Assembly (NCBI GenBank): GCA_030620215.1
Contig: JAUXFE010000007.1
Span: forward strand, 1-12,113
Source: Candidatus Peregrinibacteria bacterium
GTDB taxonomy: Bacteria > Patescibacteria > Gracilibacteria > UM-FILTER-43-11
Length of the DNA stretch: 12,113 bases
Direction of reading: 5' to 3'
In this document: piece by piece, positions 7,714 to 12,113 of the stretch
Position numbering within the stretch: the first letter of the stretch is position 1
How the letters are laid out: the number at the start of each line of letters is the position of its first letter
The notes under the pieces: model-generated
Database searches by the model: none
Told to the model about the DNA's origin: nothing
The model's input: only the letters and a program-made list of their open reading frames with translations
Program-made: the position numbers and the translations under genes

Positions 7714-8217
7714 TTATTTAAGGGGATTTAAAATCATAGTCATCTGATACCCTTGTCTTTTTGGCTCTTGCTCTATGGTAGCGATGTCTTCAAGAAGTTT
7801 AAAGAATTCATCCATCTTTTGTATGGCAAGGTCTCCATGAGCCATCTCTCGGCCTCTAAATATAACAACAACTTTAACGGTATTTCGATCTTCAAGGAAT
7901 TTTTGTGCTTTTTTCGCTTTTATATTTAAGTCATGACTTTCGGTACGGATGCTTAAGCGAATAGTTTTAGTCTCAGTTTGTTTAGATGCTTTCTTTTGCT
8001 TTCTATCCTTTTTCTTCTGGCTATATAAGTATGTTCCATAGTCCATCAGTTTACACACAGGAGGAGAGCTCAGAGGAGATACTTCCACTAAATCCAACTC
8101 CTTTTTTTCAGCTTGTTTCAGCGCTTCTTCAATTGATACTTCTTTGGTGTCATCCCCATCCACAAGTAATACCTTTGGAACACGGATGGACTGATTGGTA
8201 CGTAAACGTTTAGCGAT
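7714..8217 (-). CDS. infC: Translation initiation factor IF-3, likely non-AUG start
   Basis: IF3 binds the 30S subunit, blocks early 50S joining and checks the start codon-initiator tRNA pair. The N-domain is seen as RTNQSIRVPKVLLVDGDD and LDLVEVSPLSSPPVCKLMDYG. The C-domain is KTIRLSIRTESHDL through RGREMAH and ends in GYQMTMILNP. The first usual start codon in frame is a GTG at 8163, but it would delete the first strand of the N-domain. Reading back, the frame is open to a TGA at 8245-8247 and contains no ATG, GTG or TTG before 8163. The best full-length starts are ATC at 8215-8217 (167 residues, chosen here) or ATT at 8224-8226 (170). The known E. coli infC uses AUU for autoregulation. Identity is secure; the exact start is inferred. 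Confidence 0.93.
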   Translation of the reverse strand: MAKRLRTNQSIRVPKVLLVDGDDTKEVSIEEALKQAEKKELDLVEVSPLSSPPVCKLMDYGTYLYSQKKKDRKQKKASKQTETKTIRLSIRTESHDLNIKAKKAQKFLEDRNTVKVVVIFRGREMAHGDLAIQKMDEFFKLLEDIATIEQEPKRQGYQMTMILNPLK

Positions 8218-8282
8218 ATTAAAAATTTTAAAGAATAAAATTTTTCACATTTGATATGTGACATTTAACATTTAACTTTCCA

Positions 8283-8310
8283 GTCAATGGTCAAAGGTCA
8301 ATGGTCAAAT
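8283..8310 (-). repeat. 14-bp tandem repeat in the infC leader
   Basis: Two 14-bp units (8283-8296 and 8297-8310) match at 13 of 14 bases, and each is itself two 7-bp words (gtcaatg, gtcaaag or gtcaaat). In the infC leader RNA this reads as repeated TTGACC-type words. The end tcaaatgt (8305-8312) can pair with acatttga (8247-8254), near a small stem at 8246-8260 (cacat/atgtg). The leader could thus fold in alternative ways ahead of the infC start. Confidence 0.6.
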
Positions 8311-8331
8311 GTTTTAAAAGAAAGCCTGTCA

Positions 8332-8360
8332 ATTTTAGAAAAGTGTACAAAAAAAGTCAA
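8332..8360 (-). promoter_or_regulatory. Sigma70-type promoter of infC-rpmI-rplT
   Basis: On the minus strand, TTGACT (8360-8355) and TAAAAT (8337-8332) are spaced by exactly 17 bases. Each box differs from consensus by one base. Transcription would start near 8325, giving a leader of about 100-110 bases before the likely infC start. It lies directly downstream of the yggT hairpin, so the translation cluster appears to be its own unit. Confidence 0.75.
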
Positions 8361-8416
8361 GTTTTTCTTTAGAAAAAGGGAATATCGACTCGCATAAAAT
8401 ACTTTTCGAATGGTTG

Positions 8417-8492
8417 TCGAATGGTTTACGTATTGTTTACGCATTGTTTAACTATTCGAGAACTATTCGTAAACAATACGTAAACTATCCGG
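8417..8492 (-). terminator. 18-25 bp inverted repeat after yggT
   Basis: Arms 8424-8441 and 8468-8485 are perfect 18-bp complements (gtttacgtattgtttacg). The stem extends outward to about 8417 and 8492 with wobble and one mismatch. It begins 2 bases after the yggT stop and lies ahead of the infC promoter, so a yggT terminator role is likely. The words cgaatggtt and aactattcg are each present twice in or beside it. The rest of the 8218-8494 spacer holds the infC promoter and leader repeat. Confidence 0.65.
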
Positions 8493-8494
8493 AT

Positions 8495-8752
8495 TTATAA
8501 ACTAGCAAATAAACTCACAATTCCGATCTGAGCAAAGTCCAAAGCAAAAAATGCAATTAATGGTGATAGATCTATCATTCCTGTTTTTGGCAATAGATTG
8601 CGAAAAATCTTTAAAACAGGTTCGGTTATTTCATGAATTATTTGTCCGATTCTTCCCCTTGTACCACCCATCCACGACATCAAAACACGCACCAATATGG
8701 CGTATTTTACGATTCGAATTAAGTTGATGAGAAAAAATAATATAAAGTCCAT
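8495..8752 (-). CDS. YggT family small membrane protein
   Basis: This 85-residue integral membrane protein of the YggT family has a poorly defined role; relatives are linked to osmotic tolerance and to cell division or photosystem organisation. A hydrophobic segment (about 2-26) is followed by the family block RVLMSWMGG and the loop IIHEITEPVLKIFRNLLPKTGMIDLSPLIAFFALDF, in which TEPVLxxxRxxLP and DLSPL are characteristic; a second helix spans about 62-83. The start at 8752 is firm because an in-frame TAA lies two codons upstream. That upstream region is a 12-bp tandem repeat, so there is no Shine-Dalgarno beyond a weak AAGAA. nnrD lies upstream on the same strand. Confidence 0.88.
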   Translation of the reverse strand: MDFILFFLINLIRIVKYAILVRVLMSWMGGTRGRIGQIIHEITEPVLKIFRNLLPKTGMIDLSPLIAFFALDFAQIGIVSLFASL

Positions 8753-8757
8753 AATTT

Positions 8758-8817
8758 CTTATTGGTGATCTTATTGGTGATCTTATTGGTGATCTTATTG
8801 GTGATCTAATCGGTGTA
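8758..8817. repeat. 12-bp tandem repeat upstream of yggT
   Basis: Four exact copies of cttattggtgat occupy 8758-8805, and a degenerate fifth copy (ctaatcggtgta) runs to 8817. On the minus strand the array ends only 5 bases before the yggT ATG, so it forms the 5' leader of that gene. The repeat count is likely to vary between strains. Confidence 0.92.
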
Positions 8818-8899
8818 ATACTGTTCTGCAACAATTAGGTCTCCAATCAGGGCGCCCGTCCGCTGTGGCGGACAGATTCCCAATTAGATTTCCAATTAG
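8758..8899. repeat. Word palindrome with GC-rich apex, nnrD-yggT spacer
   Basis: The 12-bp words at the left are answered by complementary words at the right. 8874-8899 matches the reverse complement of two left units at 20 of 26 bases and keeps the 12-bp period; 8834-8851 is a further complementary copy (14 of 18). Between them sits a GC-rich island, gggcgccc (8850-8857) plus a hairpin with 6-bp stem gtccgc/gcggac and loop TGTG (8858-8873). The right end overlaps the stop of nnrD. It may end nnrD transcripts; the array side may affect yggT translation. Confidence 0.65.
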
Positions 8900-9666
8900 T
8901 TTTTTAGCATAGCGGGTATAGCATAAGCCAATTCAACAGCCCTGATACTACCCTGGTTATCAGCTAAGCTTTCGGCAATTTTGCCCAAAATTTCCGTCGC
9001 ATATTTTCCGGCATCAAAAGGTGTCAGACCTTGAGCAATTAATCCCCCAATCAATCCGCTCAAAACATCACCGGTTCCGCCAACTGTCATCAGGGCATTA
9101 CCTGTTTTATTTATGGCTAATTCATCTTTGTCAGCGATAATGTCTTCACGTCCCTTACAAACAATTGTCACCCCCATGCTTTTTGCCCATTTTTGCACGT
9201 TTTTTGGGTCAGGATCATCTCCCGTAAGCTCCTTAAATTCCCCGCGATGAGGCGTAAGAACAGTTGTTTCAGGAAACGTGTTCGAATACATCAATGCGCT
9301 TGCATCCACAACTGTAGGCACATTTAAATGTTTGAGCAATGTTTTTACAGCAGATTTTGTTTGTGGATTTGTTCCAAGCCCCGGCCCGATTACAACAGCA
9401 TCTACTTTTTTGCTAAAATTCAAAATATTTTTCACATCTTTCACTGTCAGATGATCTTCTTCAAAGGTATTGATAATAAAATTTAACGAATGGGTTTTTG
9501 CCGCATTGGTATGAATTGGTGGAATAAATGGAAAAACCAAATCCACACCCGAATATTCCGCACCTAAAGCGGAAAGTATGGGTGCGCCATGAAACATTTC
9601 ATTACCACCGATAATCATGACCTTGCCGTTGTCGCCCTTATGGGAATTTTTTTTGCGTTGTAACAT
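8896..9666 (-). CDS. nnrD: ADP-dependent NAD(P)H-hydrate dehydratase
   Basis: This ribokinase-like enzyme removes water from damaged NADHX/NADPHX using ADP (ATP in some relatives), restoring NAD(P)H in the cytoplasm. Diagnostic parts are KGDNGKVMIIGG (10-21), VVIGPGLG (91-98), VVDASAL (119-125), VLTPHRGEFKELTG (136-149) and the anion-hole motif GNALMTVGGTGDVLSGLIGGL (189-209), with D200 as likely catalytic base. At 256 residues it lacks the N-terminal NnrE (AIBP) epimerase domain of bifunctional Nnr proteins, and no epimerase is encoded nearby here. DASAL replaces the more usual DADAL. No Shine-Dalgarno precedes the ATG at 9666, but a TATAAT lies 25 bases upstream. Confidence 0.92.
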   Translation of the reverse strand: MLQRKKNSHKGDNGKVMIIGGNEMFHGAPILSALGAEYSGVDLVFPFIPPIHTNAAKTHSLNFIINTFEEDHLTVKDVKNILNFSKKVDAVVIGPGLGTNPQTKSAVKTLLKHLNVPTVVDASALMYSNTFPETTVLTPHRGEFKELTGDDPDPKNVQKWAKSMGVTIVCKGREDIIADKDELAINKTGNALMTVGGTGDVLSGLIGGLIAQGLTPFDAGKYATEILGKIAESLADNQGSIRAVELAYAIPAMLKN

Positions 9667-9690
9667 ACTTATTTGATTATTTACTTTTGC

Positions 9691-9719
9691 ATTATATAAC
9701 GTAAGTCCAAAACTCTAAA
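9691..9719 (-). promoter_or_regulatory. Possible nnrD promoter
   Basis: On the minus strand a perfect TATAAT (9696-9691) is preceded at 17 bases by TTTAGA (9719-9714), a poor -35 box. The predicted start near 9684 would leave a leader of fewer than 20 bases. The -35 box falls inside one arm of the spacer inverted repeat, so a folded or bound arm could affect it. Confidence 0.4.
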
Positions 9720-9833
9720 CTCAAAATTCTAAATTCTAATCAATTTTAAAATTCAAAACCAAAAACTAAAATATGATTGGTATTATTTGAACTTTGAGTT
9801 TTATTCTTTGAGTTTGCTTAGAGTTTAGAGTTT
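9710..9833 (-). terminator. Word-built inverted repeat in the murB-nnrD spacer
   Basis: A perfect 13-bp pair links 9710-9722 (aaactctaaactc) and 9821-9833. Both flanks are filled with variants of the same words: ctaaactc, attctaa and attcaaa on the left; tttgagttt, tttagag and tttagaac on the right. Alternative registers of pairing are therefore possible across about 9706-9845. It begins 13 bases after the murB stop and is likely its 3' end structure. The 9667-9845 spacer otherwise holds only the nnrD promoter candidate. Confidence 0.5.
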
Positions 9834-9845
9834 AGAACTTAGAGC

Positions 9846-10727
9846 TTATTTAATAAACGGATTTTTCGGTAAAATCTGCACTTCGGGTTCCAGATTTATA
9901 TTAAATTTTTCCTGTACCTTTTGATGAACCTGAGAGGCCAATTCCAGAATATCAGAAGCAGTAGCATTGCCTATATTCATAATAAAATTAGCATGTTTTT
10001 CAGATACCTGTGCTCCTCCAACCCTCATCCCCTTGCATCCCACTTGATCTATTAGCCAGCCAGCTGATGGGAATTGACCTGTATTTTTGAAAAAACTTCC
10101 ACAACAGAGCCCAGTTGGCTGTTTCAACGTTCTGGTTTTTACATATTCCTTTATTTCAGCTTGAATAACAGGCGCGGGCGTTGGTTTTAGTTTTAAAGTT
10201 GCGGATAATATGATGTCATTAGTCCTTTTAAATCTACTAGTCCTGTAACCAAATTGGCAATAATCAGGGCCTACTATAATTGGAGCATTACCATCTACCG
10301 GCAAGATCTCAGCATGCATAAAAACATCACCAATACATATATCAGGAATACCGGAATTGCCATAAACAGCGCCACCAACACTACCCGGTACATTTGCAAG
10401 CCCGGACACTCCTCCTAAATTATGTCTTGCGGCAAGTACTACAACTTTTGAAAGTAAAACACCGCTTTCCGCGGTCACACTATGCGTATGGAATCGGGCT
10501 TTGTTCATATTGTTCAAAATCACCAATCCAGGATAACCTTCATCCATAAAAAGCACATTACTTCCACCTCCTAAAACAAAATAAGGAACACCTTTATGTT
10601 TAGCAAACTCTCTAAGACCAAACATTTCCTTCCAATTTGTAGCTTTTGCAAAAAATTTAGCAGGACCGCCCACATTATATGTGCTGAATTGAGAAAGTGT
10701 GATGTTTTGTTTTACATTGATGTCCAT
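9846..10727 (-). CDS. murB: UDP-N-acetylenolpyruvoylglucosamine reductase
   Basis: MurB is a cytoplasmic FAD enzyme that reduces UDP-GlcNAc-enolpyruvate to UDP-MurNAc with NADPH, the second committed step of peptidoglycan synthesis. The FAD-binding domain shows TYNVGGPAKFF (16-26), LGGGSNVLF (52-60) and GLANVPGSVGGAVYGNSG (109-126). The substrate domain has FGYRTSRFK (159-167) with the conserved arginine R162, the catalytic serine S211 in CGSFFKN, and the C-terminal glutamate E282 in LEPEVQIL. The 293-residue length fits the shorter type II class. The ATG at 10727 gives the usual short lead into the core; no Shine-Dalgarno is seen. Upstream gltX is on the same strand, separated by a hairpin-bearing 69-bp spacer. 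The gene implies a peptidoglycan wall. Confidence 0.96.
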   Translation of the reverse strand: MDINVKQNITLSQFSTYNVGGPAKFFAKATNWKEMFGLREFAKHKGVPYFVLGGGSNVLFMDEGYPGLVILNNMNKARFHTHSVTAESGVLLSKVVVLAARHNLGGVSGLANVPGSVGGAVYGNSGIPDICIGDVFMHAEILPVDGNAPIIVGPDYCQFGYRTSRFKRTNDIILSATLKLKPTPAPVIQAEIKEYVKTRTLKQPTGLCCGSFFKNTGQFPSAGWLIDQVGCKGMRVGGAQVSEKHANFIMNIGNATASDILELASQVHQKVQEKFNINLEPEVQILPKNPFIK

Positions 10728-10738
10728 ATGTATACCGC

Positions 10739-10800
10739 ATAGTTTACGAATGGTTCACGTATTGTTTACAGTAACTATTCGTTAACAATTCGTAAACTAT
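10739..10800 (-). terminator. Inverted repeat in the gltX-murB spacer
   Basis: Arms 10739-10758 and 10781-10800 are complementary at 18 of 20 positions (atagtttacgaat is shared exactly). The right arm contains the gltX stop at 10797-10799, so the hairpin starts within the coding end. Its words (cgaatggtt, acgtattgtttac, aactattcg, cgtaaactat) are the same as those of the repeat after yggT. A likely 3' end structure for gltX. Confidence 0.6.
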
Positions 10801-12113
10801 TCAATTTTACTAATAGCAACATTTAGTCGATCTAAGCATTCTTCTTTACCAAGATAAACAGCTAAAGTTGCAAAATTTGGTGATTTCTCAAGCCCGGATA
10901 ATGCGACTCTGATCGGCCATAAAACCTGACCATTCTTTAGTCCTAATTCTTCGACAATTGCTATCAATTTGTCCGAAATTTCTTGTGACTTATTACTGTC
11001 ACCTCGTTCCCAATCAATTCCTTCCAAAACTTCTTTGGCCTTCGGGAAAACTTTGTTTAACATCTCTGTTGTAATTCCAAATTTTTCACGAACTAATAAC
11101 GCGGTTGAATAATCGGGTAAAGGGCTAAATAATGACTCCAAAGCCTCCGGAATCTCTGATAATTTATTAAATCGGCCTTCAAAATCGGGATCCTTTAATA
11201 TATTTTTAATCAAATCCGGATTATCAGTCGGCATTTTGCCCTCTATAAATGGCAAAACATTTTCATAAAACTCATCGATATCCTCATCAATTGCTTTTTT
11301 AATATATTCACCATTGATCCAGTCTAATTTCTTTTGATCGAAGACCGCCCCGCCTTTATGCACCCTATCTAAAGTAAATTGTTCGACTAACTCATCCATG
11401 CTAAATATTTCCTGTTCATCAGGCGTGTTCCAGCCAAGAAGTGCAAGGAAATTCAGTAATGCCTCAGGCAGATATCCTTCCGCCAGATAATCGTCTATCG
11501 AAACCTTGTTTTTGCGTTTGCTCAATTTGCTTTTGTCCTCATTTAATATCAATGGCAGATGTGCGAACTTAGGAATATCACAGCCGAGAGCCTGAAAAAT
11601 TAAAATTTGTTTTGGGGTGTTTGAGATATGATCTTCGCCACGAATTACATGAGTAATACCCATATCGCGATCATCTACAACCACCGTTAGATGATAAAGA
11701 GGATCGTCAATTGCACGGGCAATCACAAAATCATCAAGCTCTTTGCAGTTAACACACGTTTCACCGCGAACCAGATCGTGAAAACTAACATCACCATCCT
11801 TTGGAACCCGCAGTCTGATCACAGCCTTTTCACCACCCTCCACTTTCTTTTTACTTTCCTCCGGATCCAGCTTCGCGCAACGGCCATCATATCTTGGTGG
11901 CTGTTTGTTCGCTCTTTGACTCTCCCTCATCTCATCCAATCTCTCCTTACTGCAAAAACAGTAATAAGCTTTGTCTTCGTCTAATAACTTTTTCAGATCA
12001 CTTGTATAAACATCAGTTCTCTCACTTTGTCGATAACCTATGTCACCTTCCACATGAACTCCTTCATCACCGGCAATACCAAGCTTCACCAATCCATTAA
12101 TAATATCTTCCTC
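10797..12113 (-). CDS. gltX: Glutamyl-tRNA synthetase, 5' part missing
   Basis: GluRS is the class I synthetase that attaches glutamate to its tRNA (and to tRNA-Gln in bacteria that use the amidotransferase route). The frame is open at the window end, and the HIGH motif lies outside; the first readable residues are EEDIINGL. The rest is clear: GYRQSERTDVY, AYYCFCSKERLDEM, DPLYHLTVVVDDRDMGITHVIRGEDHISNTPKQ, and the KMSKS-type loop KLSKRKNKVS, followed by LLGWNTPDEQEIF and the alpha-helical anticodon domain. A CFC pair, a later YDGRC and an unusual extra CVNC could bind zinc. The TTG at 12090-12092 is not the real start. The stop lies inside an inverted repeat shared with the murB spacer. Identity is very secure. 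Confidence 0.96.
   Translation of the reverse strand, partial: EEDIINGLVKLGIAGDEGVHVEGDIGYRQSERTDVYTSDLKKLLDEDKAYYCFCSKERLDEMRESQRANKQPPRYDGRCAKLDPEESKKKVEGGEKAVIRLRVPKDGDVSFHDLVRGETCVNCKELDDFVIARAIDDPLYHLTVVVDDRDMGITHVIRGEDHISNTPKQILIFQALGCDIPKFAHLPLILNEDKSKLSKRKNKVSIDDYLAEGYLPEALLNFLALLGWNTPDEQEIFSMDELVEQFTLDRVHKGGAVFDQKKLDWINGEYIKKAIDEDIDEFYENVLPFIEGKMPTDNPDLIKNILKDPDFEGRFNKLSEIPEALESLFSPLPDYSTALLVREKFGITTEMLNKVFPKAKEVLEGIDWERGDSNKSQEISDKLIAIVEELGLKNGQVLWPIRVALSGLEKSPNFATLAVYLGKEECLDRLNVAISKIE

Noticed and set aside
8161..8271. TGA recoded as Gly or Trp, giving infC an ATG start at 8250 or 8271
   Set aside because: No coding region in the window needs an in-frame TGA, and the glycosyltransferase ends naturally at TGA, so standard termination is simpler.
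8758..8817. CRISPR-like array
   Set aside because: Units of 12 bp abut without spacers; this is a plain tandem repeat, and no cas genes are present.
8631..8834. Minus-strand ORF with repeated PIRS residues
   Set aside because: It is the 12-bp tandem repeat read through in another frame, and it overlaps the clear YggT coding frame; no family resemblance.
10728..10760. Promoter for murB (TGAACC-17-TATACA)
   Set aside because: The -10-like box abuts the ATG, so transcription would start inside the gene; the -35 box is also poor.

Overview
The window reads as a piece of an AT-rich bacterial chromosome in the standard code, where TAA, TAG and TGA all serve as stops. All complete genes are intact housekeeping or envelope genes, except one short-signature surface protein. 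Several traits point to a Patescibacteria/CPR-type genome: the visible starts lack Shine-Dalgarno sequences, ribosomal proteins carry Lys-rich tails, the NAD(P)HX repair enzyme is a stand-alone dehydratase, and the spacers are full of inverted repeats. This placement is an inference; no 16S rRNA or marker set is present.

Left part, plus strand: gyrA (11-2797, possibly beginning before the window) carries an acidic, tandemly repeated N-terminal extension. Five bases later comes a secreted, membrane-anchored protein with thrombospondin type-3 Ca-binding repeats and a PKD domain (2803-3981). rpmE (L31) follows at 4084-4524 and lacks most zinc cysteines. On the minus strand a GT4 glycosyltransferase (4678-5760) converges on rpmE and diverges from trxB (5821-6744, plus).

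Right part, all minus strand, in transcription order: gltX (cut by the window end), murB, nnrD, yggT, then the classical translation cluster infC-rpmI-rplT. The cluster has a good sigma70-type promoter at 8332-8360. rplT converges on trxB. The genes cover glutamyl-tRNA charging, peptidoglycan precursor synthesis, metabolite repair, a small membrane protein, initiation factor IF3 and two large-subunit proteins.

The most unusual content lies between the genes. Nearly every junction downstream of a gene holds an inverted repeat whose arms are built from short 7-14 base 'words', often repeated in tandem, with a vocabulary mostly private to that junction. Two junctions have a GC-rich hairpin at the apex of an AT-rich word palindrome (4529-4690 and 8758-8899), and two junctions 2.3 kb apart share one vocabulary (8407-8492 and 10739-10800). 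They probably act as terminators or mRNA 3' end structures, but their way of arising and their role are open. A second notable point is infC: no ATG, GTG or TTG start gives a full-length IF3, which suggests an AUU or AUC start as in the known infC autoregulation system.
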